From: Musa acuminata AAA Group
Taxonomy: Eukaryota; Streptophyta; Magnoliopsida; Zingiberales; Musaceae
Direction: 5' to 3'
Length of the DNA stretch: 64,000 bases
Assembly: GCF_036884655.1 (NCBI RefSeq)
Contig: NC_088357.1
Span: forward strand, 45,099,501 to 45,163,500
Numbering within the stretch: the first letter of the stretch is position 1; each line of letters starts with the position of its first letter. Position numbers and translations under genes: made by a program. The notes below the pieces were generated by a model. It saw nothing but the letters and a program-made list of their open reading frames with translations, made no database searches and had not been told where the DNA came from. Below, piece after piece: positions 23,885 to 34,172 of this stretch.

Positions 23885-24077
23885 AAAGCTTAAAGATAGG
23901 GCAAACACAGTGCACTAAGCTCCTGTAAATGTGAGGTTCAAATATTTCAATGCACGTGGCATTACTTCTATACACACATATAGGGATCCATCATATCGGT
24001 GTCAGATGGAGACAAAAGATCCATATAGCCAACCCCAAATAGTTGGGGTTTACGGTTTTGTTGATTGTTGTTATTGT

Positions 24078-24078
<1 letters not shown>
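23885..24078 (+). repeat. Au-SINE-like 3' end
   Basis: The segment 'tgcactaagctcctgta' followed by 'aatgcacgtggcattact', then 'ccaaccccaaatagttgggg' (24,030-24,050) and a TTG-rich tail ('ttgttgattgttgttattg') matches the layout of the plant Au SINE 3' half. That half ends in a conserved CCCCAAATAGTTGGG block and TTG repeats. The tRNA-like 5' half is missing or too diverged to see. Confidence 0.5.

Positions 24079-24151
<73 letters not shown>
24079..24151. repeat. (TA)n(GA)n compound microsatellite
   Basis: About 13 TA units (24,079-24,104) run directly into about 23 GA units (to 24,151), at the end of the SINE-like tail. Confidence 0.95.
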
Positions 24152-24153
<2 letters not shown>

Positions 24154-24813
24154 CTGATTCCATTACTTGAACCTCAATCACTTAGATCACAAAAGAATAA
24201 TGCTCTTTGAAAGCTCAAGAATCCACATCAAGAATCAAGAATCAGTTGGACTGATTGGAGGCATGTCACTGGGTCAACCTTTTCAGCCAAGAATAAGTTA
24301 ATAATCGCAAAATTAAAGAAAGAGAAAAAGAATACAGAAAATTCAAGTGGAAGGTTTCCATCAGCAGATTACTTATATTCCACATTTAGAAGTGATTTTT
24401 TCTAAATATTACAAAAATAAAACAAGGATATTAGCAACAAGGATTTCCTTTTCTGGTTTTTATCAGAGCACACTGGTGACTGCATAGAACACGTCCTCCA
24501 TTCCAGGTGACAATTAAGTTATGAATTAACTCGGGTGGCTACAGAGAATAAATCCTCCTTTTTAAGTAGCAATTAAGTAAGATAGATATGCATACTTAAC
24601 AAGACAAGAAGAGCTTCTAAACAATTGCATAAGAACCAAGTATATTTAATTCATAAATCCATGTTCACCTCACTACTCTACAAGCAAATAATATTAAGTA
24701 ATCTTCACCAATCCAAATTCAAGCATGGCAGCTATTAGACACATATAATCCAACAAATCAAAGATGTGTTCAATGAAAGAGATGAATGAACATACTTTTT
24801 CCCTGTCGCCTCC
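24152..24813. other. 3' flank of the YlmG gene, no other feature
   Basis: AT-rich DNA downstream of the minus-strand YlmG gene. It would include its 3' UTR. I see no further gene. Confidence 0.5.
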
Positions 24814-25488
24814 TCAATACGTTCCCCGGCTGTTGTTCAAGATCGATCCAAGAGTCCCCAAGACAGCGAAAGCCAGAAGGGGGCTGACATCGAGGGTATC
24901 AAAGACCGGCGGGATGATGTTCCTGAAGAGGTTGAGGTACGGGTCGCACAGGTCCCGGATTGCCGACAGAGGCTGGCGATCCCAAGGGATGTTGGGGAAC
25001 CAGCTCAGCAGTACCCTCACCATCAACACTCCGCTGTAGATGTCCAACCATTTCGCCATCCCCGCCGCGACTACGGTGAGCGGGGTGTTGAGGTATCCCG
25101 ACGGCCGCTTCATCCGGCGCGCGGCGAAGAAGAGGGGCCCGGCCGCCCAGGCCAGGTTGCCTTGGATGGAGCGGAGCTCGGCGAGCTCGTCTGGGGAGGG
25201 AGCGGCCGCCGCGGCGGCGCGCTCGGCGAGGCGACGGACGCCGGAGAGGACGGCCTTGGAGGCGGAGAGGGCGAGGGCGAGGAGGGATGCGAGTGTCCGA
25301 GTGGAGTCGGATAGGAGGGACGAGGGCGAACGGGGGGTGACGGTGGCGCGAGCGCGGAGACGGAGGTCTCCGGGGCGCGGAGAGCGGTGGGGGAGGCGGA
25401 GCAGAGAAGGCGGTGGAAAGGGCCGGTGGCGGAGGAAGAGGGTAGGGTTAGGGCATGGGAAGGCGGCGGTGGAGACGGCGGAGGCCAT
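24814..25488 (-). CDS. YGGT-family YlmG homologue, plastid-targeted
   Basis: Single-exon ORF of 224 aa. I start at the Met at 25,488 ('MASAVSTAAF') because its context AACAATGG is strong. An in-frame Met ten codons upstream (25,518) has a poorer context. Residues 1 to about 55 are Ser/Pro/Arg-rich with few acids, as expected for a chloroplast transit peptide. One hydrophobic segment lies near residues 60-80. The YGGT domain follows: 'GYLNTPLTVV', 'YSGVLMVRVLLSWFPNIPW' and 'LCDPYLNLFRNIIPP', with a final hydrophobic segment 'SPLLAFAVLGTLGSIL'. Plant YlmG proteins sit in thylakoid or envelope membranes and affect nucleoid distribution and cytochrome b6 assembly, by family knowledge. The coding region is GC-rich in an AT-rich setting, typical of monocot housekeeping genes. 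Confidence 0.9.
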   Translation of the reverse strand: MASAVSTAAFPCPNPTLFLRHRPFPPPSLLRLPHRSPRPGDLRLRARATVTPRSPSSLLSDSTRTLASLLALALSASKAVLSGVRRLAERAAAAAAPSPDELAELRSIQGNLAWAAGPLFFAARRMKRPSGYLNTPLTVVAAGMAKWLDIYSGVLMVRVLLSWFPNIPWDRQPLSAIRDLCDPYLNLFRNIIPPVFDTLDVSPLLAFAVLGTLGSILNNSRGTY

Positions 25489-25645
25489 TGTTATGCTCGG
25501 GCCTCTTCCCAGGGACACATCGTTTCTAAGCGGCGATATAAAACAACTACCGTGGAAGCATGAGCGGCCACGATTAGATTAAGATAATAACTTAACGGCT
25601 GAGATCAACATGATATGAAGCATCGAGAGGCAGCGCAAATTTTAA

Positions 25646-25696
25646 TGGGCTTGGGTTGGGCCAAATTATTCCAATATTGGGCTTTTGTGTTGGGCT
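25646..25696 (+). promoter_or_regulatory. Cluster of four TGGGCY (site II) motifs upstream of YlmG gene
   Basis: TGGGCT at 25,646, TGGGCC at 25,657, TGGGCT at 25,678 and TGGGCT at 25,691, about 160-210 bases upstream of the YlmG ATG. Site II elements are bound by TCP factors and are common in promoters of organelle-function and growth genes, which suits a plastid membrane protein. Confidence 0.5.
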
Positions 25697-25699
25697 ATT

Positions 25700-26500
25700 C
25701 GACGTCCATTAATAAATACTCGCATGAATGGTTGACTTATTTGTATCATCCTAGACATATGTTATCACGGGATTTACCTTTTATATCATTATATATTTGA
25801 TCCACGTGGCGCTTACACATGGTTGAACCAAACATTTAAAGATGGCTTGGTGCAATCTTTGAATGGCATGTATAATCAATCAGATAGATGATCATGATAA
25901 TGCTTATATGAGATTGAAGAGCTAATTATATTTTATCTCTTTAGATAATTATCTTTAATATTTTAATCTTTATATTTTAAAACATTACATTGATATCTCT
26001 AAATTCAATCTATGTATCATAATGTGATTAATTTATCAACGAAAATATAAAAATAAAAGATAATAAGAGGACAATAGTATCACTGAGAGCCACGGGTGAT
26101 TATCGTGGATGAGAAGAATAGCAACAATAGGTAAGGGTCACTCTATATCTATGTCGATACTGACGTAATTATCAAGCGATACTGTTTTGTATTATAAAAG
26201 ATTTTATTATGAACTTAAATAATCTAGTCAAACTTGATTTATCATATTTATTTTTATGATAATGTTATTGCGATTTCAACTGAGTGTTTATGATATTATT
26301 CTATTAAAGTATGAAAATGTAGATATTAGATCATATAAGTTAGTGAAGCACAAGAATTTTCCTCTTTGTTTATAATAGGGTGACTTACAAGTTGGCATGT
26401 TGAGTTAGACTTATTAGTATCGGATGGGCCTACGATGTGTTCAAAAGTCAAAAATGTTATCAATGAGACGCATCATATTATTAGTAGTGACAGAAGATAG
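25700..26500. other. AT-rich DNA grading into lectin 3' flank
   Basis: From about 26,200 the sequence ('ttcaactgagtgtttatgat') matches the 3' flanks of the other lectin copies (for example near 59,130), so the lectin-cluster repeat unit begins here. Before that I recognise nothing. Confidence 0.55.
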
Positions 26501-26596
26501 ACTTTATTTCACACTACTAAAACACACACCTAACTCAAACATAGATGCCAGTAACAGACATTGGCATCCTTATTCATCATGGCACACAAGGGTTGG

Positions 26597-27322
26597 CTAA
26601 GCCAGCATCACGTAGACTCCAAATGCAGTGAGATACTCTTCAGTTGCATGGCCAAAGAAGCCCTTAATCTCGTCATATTCTACATTGACTTCGAAAAAGG
26701 TTCCACCCCCACCTCCATATGGACCGTATGTCTTTGCAAGATTGGTGGTAAACGTGAGTTGAGATACACATGGAAATTCAGAACAGTCGTGTTTGACATA
26801 CCCAGAAACGGAGGTGAGGTATTCATCTTGCATCAGACTAAACTGCGAGGCAATTAGAGCGATGATAGATTTAGCGACTTATATATTTCATAGCAGGTAT
26901 TAGAAGGAGGGAGGGGAAGGCAAAAGAATAGATGCATGGAGGTTGGAGAGGCATGCCTGGAATAGTTCACCGCCGGGGCCTCCATATCTGGGAGTTACGC
27001 GAGTGGTTCCGTCGATGTCGAAGGTTATCTTAATGGAGTTTACGCATGAAGCAGCGCCAATGCTGATGCCAGTGATTTTGTCTGCAGGTTCCATGGCCCA
27101 ACGAGACTCGTTGCCGCATGGACATTTGGGGACGCCCCCTCGGGCATGCGCGGCCGTCTTGATCAGGTTGGAAGCCTGCAACACCATGCATCATCCATCA
27201 GAAACCACATAGAGTAGAATAGAAACTGCAGTACTACATAATAGATAGGCCTCCCTCTAAAGGAAGCAAAGCTATATTATTTCGGTGGAGGCAGAGTATC
27301 TATATAGCGTCTCTCTCACCAT
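26597..27322 (-). CDS. Jacalin-related lectin, copy A
   Basis: Model on the minus strand: exon 1 is only ATG (27,322-27,320), followed by donor GTGAGAG. Exon 2 is 27,175-26,957 and exon 3 is 26,842-26,597 (stop), giving 155 aa. A TATA box lies at 27,421-27,414 and a poly(A) signal at 26,508-26,503. The protein is one jacalin domain without signal peptide, so probably cytosolic/nuclear. Blocks are 'TAAHARGG', 'DKITGISIGAASCVNSIKIT', 'RVTPRYGGPGGELFQ', 'YGPYGGGGGTFFEV', 'IKGFFG' and 'YLTAFGVYVMLA'. The usual ligand Asp of the last loop is Thr. The second intron begins with GC, not GT. The coding sequence is identical at protein level to copy E. An alternative start (MVLQ...) reads through the exon 2 acceptor. 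Confidence 0.85.
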
Positions 27323-27959
27323 CAGCGAGCTTATGAATGAAGGAACTCCTCGCACACCGGATGATATGCAAACACACTCGACTCGATGGGGAGAGAGAGG
27401 ATGGATGGGGGGGTATTTATAGAACCAAAAGGTGCATCAAGTTGTCCGATATTTATGTATGAATGGAACTTGTAACAACAATACAGAAAGAAAGAAGCAG
27501 TAAGGGGACCGCTTCCAAGTCAATGTTTTACTTCAAACCGAGAGGATTGAGTTCTTTGCTGTTTTCTTCTTTTTAGTTAGGTTTATGTGTGGATAACATC
27601 ATCGATAACATAAAAATTAAAGCTTTGGATTCATAATGACCATTTATAGTTTAGTCTGTTGTGGATTACTTAGAATATGACTTCCAAGTCAATAGAAATA
27701 TTATCACTCCATGCTGGTCTTCGATTAATCCAAATCTCTCTTTCTCTTATCACTGTGGTTTTCCATGGTTTTGAGGAGAGAGAACTGGAAAGAGTTTTCC
27801 ATGGTTTTAAAAATTTAAGAACCAATGTGGATTTCACTATTAATTCAAGCTGATCAGAAGACTCCCGGGAGTCTTTTACTATTTTATTTTTTATTAAAGA
27901 ACTAGTAAGAACAATACTCTTCTAGTCTTTCATTATGAATTTATGTTTGTCATATTTAA

Positions 27960-29671
27960 TTAAAAGATCAGAAAAGCAATACTATGAGCTTAATCTTCCA
28001 AGCCAAACTAGTGAAATTTGACATCGTAGATGATCCATTCCCATTCACCACATTAGTATTGTATCTGAAAATAATGAATCCTTCAAATGATCATACTATT
28101 ATTTCATACTTTTTTAGCATACTTACTGTTGGAAAGTTCAAGTTTCAGAGTAGTAATGTAAGTTGAATTTAAACCGATTGTTACCGATCCTCGATGGAGA
28201 TACATGATTATGCCAATAGTTTTACTATATTTGAATCAAGATTTTAGTTTATATTTTTTTGTATCTTCTTAAATATCGCAAAAACAGTATGAGAACAACA
28301 AAGAAAGATTTAAAAAAAAAAGTTTTATTTTTTTACCTATTATTTTTATATTTTTATCAATAAAATTGACAACATTAGGATAAATTGACTTAGATGTTTT
28401 ACTTTTATAATTATAGGAATTTTAATATAAAATTTTGAAATCTAGATACCATATAATAAGAAGGTCTAACTACAAAGGTAATATATAATTAGTTTAAAAA
28501 AAAATTGATAGTCAATATTTAATTTAAATATACATCTATGTTTGAATGGCATCTTAATCTAAAAAACATTCAAACTTTCATAATAACCATTTACGTGTTT
28601 GGAAGAATTCAATGCTAATCCTCAAAGTCATTATTTAAGACTTCAGACAAGAATAATACTCTTCTAGTCTTTTGCATTTATGTTTGTCTTCCTGATATTT
28701 GGGCTTTGGTCATATTTAATTAAAAGACCAGCAAAGCAATAAATGCTGTGAGTTTAATCTTCCAAGCCAAACTAGTGAAATTGGACATATTATATGATCC
28801 ATTCCCATCCACCAAACTATTACATCTATCTTGCACCTGAAAATAATGTATCCTTCAAATTGGACTGTTGGAAAGTCCAAGTTTGAGTAGTAATAAAAGT
28901 TGAATTTAAACTAATTATTACCAATTTACATGGAGATACATGATTATACCAATAGTTTTGCTATATTTAAATCAATATTTTAGTTTATATTTTTTTATCT
29001 TGTTAAATATCACAACAACTGAGAATAATATTTTTTTTTTTACTTGTTTACCTATTATTTTTATATTTTCGTTAGTAAAATCGATGATGTTACGGTAAAT
29101 GGACCTAGATCTTTCACTTTCGAGATTTTAATATTAATCTATAATTATTTTGAAAAAAATTGATAGTCAATATTTAATTTAAATCGAGTGGATATTCAAT
29201 AGATACATGGATGATATCTTAATATAAAAACCAAACTTTCCTACTGGGGTTATTAAAATTAACCATTTACTTTGTTGAAAGAATTATGCATCAAAATTCC
29301 ATTCTAATCCTGCTGAGGTTATTCAATAGATACATAAGATAAACCATTTACTTTTTTTGAAAGAATTTCATACTAATCCTGCTGGGGTTATTAAAATTAA
29401 TATGACATCAAAGTCATTATTTAATTATGCATAAAAGAATAATACTCTTCTAGTCTTTCATTATGCATTTATGTTTGTCTCCTACACCATTGGGCTTCGT
29501 TCATATTTAATTAAAAGACAGCAAAGCAATACTATGAGCTTAATCTTCGACATTGAAGATGATCCATTCCCATCTACCACACTATTACATCTATCTGGTA
29601 TATGAAAATAATATATCCTTCATTGGAAAGTTCAAGTTTCGAGTAATGGAAGTTAAATTTAAATCAATTAT
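27960..29671 (+). repeat. Tandem array of about 0.77-kb AT-rich units upstream of lectin A
   Basis: The marker 'aatcttccaagccaaact' with 'gatgatccattccc' recurs at about 27,990, 28,757 and (degenerate) 29,543, so unit spacing is roughly 767 and 786 bases. Later units are partly deleted. The same unit is found upstream of every other lectin promoter. Confidence 0.75.
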
Positions 29672-30160
29672 CTTAATGTTATCGTTTTACGGATGAAAAT
29701 ATAAAAATAATAGATAAAAAGATAAAAATTAAAAAATCTTTCTTTGTTGTTCTCATACTGTTGTTGCGATATTTAATAAGATACAAAAAAATATAAACTA
29801 AAATCTTGATTCAAATATAGTAAAACTATTGGCATAATCATGTATCTCCATCGGATCAGCAACAATTGGTTTAAATTCAACTTCTATTACTACTGGAAAC
29901 TTAAAATTTTCAACAGTAAGTCTGTTAAAAAAGTATGAAATAATGGATTCATTGTTTTTAGATACAAGATAGATATACTAATGTGTGGTGAATGGGAATG
30001 GATCATCTACAATGTCAAATTTCAATAGTTTGGCTTGGAGTCTGTTAAAAAAGTATGAAATAATAGATTCATTATTTACAGATACAAGATAGATATTCTA
30101 ATGTGTGGTGAATGGAAATGGATCATCTACGATGTCAAATTTCACTATTACTATTATGGT
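29672..30160 (-). repeat. Inverted copy of the upstream repeat (inversion centre at about 29,672)
   Basis: At about 29,672 the unit switches abruptly to its reverse complement ('tttacggatgaaaatataaa' onward). The left and right halves therefore form a palindrome that places lectins A and B head to head. It includes a 120-base direct duplication: 29,921 onward repeats at 30,041 onward ('tctgttaaaaaagtatgaaa'). Confidence 0.75.
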
Positions 30161-30678
30161 ATTTTAATTAAATATGACCGAAGCCCATTGGTCTACGAGA
30201 CAAACATAAATTCATAATGAAAGACTAGAAGAGTATTATTCGTAAAAGTTCTTTAATCAAAATAAAATAGTAAAATACTCTCGGGAGTCTTCTGATCAGC
30301 ATGCAGTGGAAAATGATCAGCCCTATTTGTTTTGTCCAGTTTGAATTCAAAGGTAAGAAGGCGGTGTTAAGATATCGCACAGTCATGTTTGAACCGAAAA
30401 GGAAGGAAAGAAAAAAAAAGAAAAGAGAGATTGCTTGATGTTAATACACGTAGAAGATAGGATCATTCGTATAAAGATTTAATGCAAACCATTCGTATTA
30501 TAAACGAAGATGAGCATGGAGTGATAATATTTCTACCGACTTTGGATTGAGATTGACTACTTGGAAGTCATATTTTAAGTAATCCAACCTATAAATGGTC
30601 AATATGAATCCAATGCTTTAAGTAATACAAGTTCCATTCATACATAAATATTGGACAACTTGATGCACCGTTTGGTTC

Positions 30679-30686
30679 TATAAATA
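30679..30686 (+). promoter_or_regulatory. TATA box of lectin B
   Basis: TATAAATA followed by a C-run and CATCC repeats, 92 bases before the ATG at 30,778. The same box and leader are kept in all lectin copies: A 27,421-27,414; C 37,429; D 43,895; E 53,048-53,041; F 60,481-60,474; orphan 61,624-61,617. Confidence 0.7.
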
Positions 30687-30777
30687 CCCCCCCATCCATC
30701 CTCTCTCCCCCCATCGAGTCGACTGTGTTTGCATATCATCCGGTGTGAGAGGAGTTCCTTCATTCATAAGCTCGCTG

Positions 30778-31520
30778 ATGGTGAGAGAGACGCTATATAG
30801 ATACTCTGCCTCCACCGAAAGAATATAGCTTTGCTTCCTTTAGAGGGAGGCCTATCTATTATGTAGTACTGCAGTTTCTATTCCTACTCTATGTGGTTTG
30901 TGATGGATGATGCATGGTGGTGCAGGCTTCAAACCATATCAAGACGGCCGCGCATGCCCGAGGGGGCGTCCCCAAATGTCCATGCGACAACGTGTCTCGT
31001 TGGGCCATGGAACCTGCAGACAAAATCACTGGCATCAGCATTGGCGCTGCTTCATGCGTAAACTCCATTAAGATAACCTTCGACATCGACGGAACCACTC
31101 GCGTAACTCCCAGATATGGAGGCCCCGGCGGTGAACTATTCCAGGCATGCCTCTCCGACCTCCATCCATCCATCCATCCATGCATCTATTATTTTGCCTT
31201 CCCCTCCCTCCTACTAATACCTGCTATCAAATATATAAATCGCTAAATGTATCATCGCTCTAATTGCCTTGCAGTTTACTCTCATGCAAGATGAATACCT
31301 CACCTCCGTTTCTGGGTATGTCAAATACGACTGTTCTGAATTTCCATGCGTCTCTCAGCTCACGTTTACCACCAATCTTGGAAAGACATACGGTCCATAT
31401 GGAGGTGGGGGTGGAACCTTTTTTGAAGTCAACGTAGAATATGACGAGATTAAGGGCTTCTTCGGACAAGCAACTACAGAGTATCTCACTGCATTTGGAG
31501 TCTACGTGATGCTGGCTTAG
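30778..31520 (+). CDS. Jacalin-related lectin, copy B
   Basis: Exon 1 ATG 30,778-30,780; exon 2 30,926-31,144; exon 3 31,275-31,520 (TAG); 155 aa. Intron 1 (145 bp) is GT-AG with donor ATG/GTGAGAG. Intron 2 (130 bp) starts GC at CAG/GCATGC and ends AG, the only junction that keeps the jacalin frame. The protein is a single jacalin domain. It differs from A at a few positions, for example 'CPCDNVSRW' for 'CPCGNESRW', 'VKYDC' for 'VKHDC' and 'GQATTEY' for 'GHATEEY'. The poly(A) signal found in the other copies (AATAAA) reads AACAAA at 31,609-31,614, so 3' processing may differ. It is divergently arranged with copy A. The frame is intact. Confidence 0.85.
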
Positions 31521-31619
31521 CCAACCATTGTGTGCCATGATGAATAAGGATGCCACTGTCTGTTACTGGCATCTATGTTTGAGTTGGGTGTGTGTTTGAG
31601 TAGTGTGAAACAAAGTCTA

Positions 31620-31950
31620 TCTTATTAATGCTATGATGTGTCTCATTCGTGACGTTTGTGACTTTTCAACACATTGTTGGCCCATTCGGTAATAATAAAT
31701 CGAACTTACCATGCTCACTTCTAAGTCATCCTACTATAAATTCACTAACTTACATGGTGTAACATCTCCATAGTCGTACCTTAATTAAGCAATATCATAA
31801 ACACTCAATTGAAGTCGCCATGAGATTGTCACAAAAGTAAATTTGATAAATCAAGTTTGATAGGATTAATTAAGTTTATAATAAAAAGAGTCCCTCCCAT
31901 CAATATCATATCTTAAGAAATCATATCATAATAAAACAAAGATTATTTAA
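31620..31950 (+). repeat. Lectin 3' flank repeat
   Basis: The sequence from the poly(A) region through 'acactcaattgaagtcgcca' is shared with the flanks of C, D, E and F and forms part of the duplicated block. There are no genes in it. Confidence 0.6.
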
Positions 31951-34080
31951 AAATAATTTTATTAATTAGATTCTAAATCTTTGAAAAAATATTTTACACA
32001 AGCACATAAATTTTATAAAATAGGTAAATAAGTCTAATAAACATAATAATACCACATTAAGTCTAATTGCTAATGTGAGTCATACCGATCATTTGTCATA
32101 AATTTAATACTTTCTTTTATATACCATAACGCTATTAGTCCTTCCTATTATAGTAAAAAATGTCTCTTATAATTTATCTATTTATCAAAATCCTATTATG
32201 CACATTCAATCATAATATGTACATGCATGAATATAAATAAGATAGCAGAAATAAATAATTTTAATTACATAAATAAAAAGATCAATTATAATATCTACTT
32301 AAACATATATCACCATATCTTTTATGGGTTATTCAAAAACCCAATCATAATAATATATTTTTTACAACTGCTTTAGACTATAAGTTTTAAGTGAATGAAT
32401 TAGAAATCAATTATAATAGAACTCATGTTTTTAATTGATATTAATTATTTCTAAACTCTTTTCTTTAACCACCAAGTATTTTTTACCATAATGCATAGAA
32501 TTGCTAGAGTACTTACTATTCTTATATAAAAAACTACTATGATATGTCACAAATTATCTTCAATGACTTGATAATTAAGTCTGATCATATCAAGTCCTGA
32601 GATAAAATTTTACAATCATAAAGTTTGATTAGTAACCTCAAAGCATACCATAAAATCAGCTTTTATTATTAAAAATATAATAATATATTACTTAATAATA
32701 AAATATAAAGTGGACTTCTTATTATCGAGGTAATTTATAAAATCAACATTTGAAAATACTATTATTCCAAGCTAATCTATTCTCATATATGTGAGCATAT
32801 AATCCTTCATCTCTTCTATATATCATATTATTTTCTTTGTAACAGATAACTCTAATATATATTCAGTATTCTGACTACAAAATTGATATATGGTTTGATA
32901 CAAGCCTGAGCATAATAGAATTTCAATTGCGCATACATAATAAATATTTTTTCTTTATCAAAATTTTTTATGTTATTTTAAAAACACTTGGTTTGATCAA
33001 AATTTTTAATCTAATCATTTGTTGAATAAAGTTGTATATTAAATCACACTATGACTAGATTAATAGATATTTTTTAAGATAACCCTAGCAATCCTTAATA
33101 TCTATCACTAAATATCTCAATACTAATTACGTAAGATGCCTCATTCATATCAATTATCTTAAAATTCATTGTGAAATTTTTTTTTTGGTTTGGTACAATG
33201 AACCATGATCCCTATTAGTAAGAAAAATATTATCTACATATAGACCAAAATAATAAATTAGCTCCTACTAATTATCATATCTAAATATTGATCAATAGTA
33301 TTTTTTAAAATTTGAATAAAGTAATAGTATAAAAAAACTTTATACATGATTATGTAGAAGTTTGTTTAATATCATAATGGATTTTCTAAATTTGCATACC
33401 AAATTTTATTTTTTTTAATTTTCTATACGAATCGTTTAAGTTATCTATATAAATCTAGATTTTCATAAAAAAAATTTATTTTTACATTCAAATAATGTAA
33501 CTCAAATCATAATAAGTTACTAATGTCATGACAATTCTTAACAAGTTTATTTAAAAAACTAAAGAAAATATCTCGTTTTGATCGATGCTTTCCTTATGAG
33601 TAAAAATTTTGACCAAATATTTGATTTTTATATCATTCGTTATTACTCTTTGAGTCATGTTTATATAACAGACTCTTTTATAGTTATTAGGTAATTCGAT
33701 GAGTTCTCATTTACTATTCTGGTTTATTGATTTCAACTCTTTTTTTCTGCACTATATCAATTTTCAAAATCACTATTTTTCATCACTTATGAAAATAATG
33801 AAATATCCATTTGATTAATATGTCATAATATGATTCCTATAGATATACCACATAATAATAAAAAAATAACAGATCTTTTTTTCTTTTGAGATATTCTCAA
33901 AACTATCTATTGTGTTTGTTCTATAAGATCATTAGCGACATCATGTGGAAATTCATCAATGTTATTTTATTATTCAATCTCTTCAATTCTTTAAGTGATT
34001 TGAGGAATAACATTCTCTTGAAAATAATAAAAGAGTACTATCATATGAATATCAAAAATTAAATTATAAGATTTTCACTT
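31950..34080 (-). mobile_element. Fossil Copia pol remnant (block 1)
   Basis: Minus-strand reading through many stops and frameshifts gives Copia pol signatures. Around 33,600-33,470 there is an RT start like 'KESIDQNEIFSLV' then 'LLRIVMTLVTYYDL'. A 'YVDN' like RT active-site relic lies near 33,243-33,230. An RNase H relic ('NADFINYLDNKKSTL' in the better paralog at 58.2 kb) lies near 32,750-32,650. It is very AT-rich. It lies between lectin B and a decayed lectin last exon, and the same unit recurs in three other blocks. Confidence 0.65.
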
Positions 34081-34091
34081 TTACTATAAAA

Positions 34092-34172
34092 TATGATGAG
34101 ATTAAAAGCTTCTTTAGTCATCCAACTACTGAATATCCCAATGCTTTTTGAGTTTACGTGATGCTGGCTTAG
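34092..34172 (+). pseudogene. Decayed lectin last-exon fragment (block 1)
   Basis: 27 codons homologous to the end of lectin exon 3: 'YDEIKSFFSHPTTEYPNAF', then an in-frame TGA, then 'VYVMLA' and TAG. Downstream sequence matches the lectin 3' UTR. It is an older lectin relic that lost its 5' part at the junction with the Copia fossil. Confidence 0.8.

Noticed and set aside
25040..25582. 180-codon Arg/Gly-rich ORF opposite the YlmG gene
   Set aside because: Antisense shadow of the GC-rich YlmG coding sequence; the YlmG frame carries the recognisable YGGT domain.
26561..26857. 98-codon ORF on the opposite strand of lectin exon 3, repeated in every copy
   Set aside because: It is a mirror of the lectin exon and has no domain of its own. 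It is conserved only because the lectin gene is duplicated.
30914..31246. Unspliced lectin ORF starting MVVQ and reading through the second intron
   Set aside because: It runs into the intron (CATCC repeats) and omits the second half of the jacalin domain. The spliced model restores the whole fold. MVVQ remains possible only as an alternative start.
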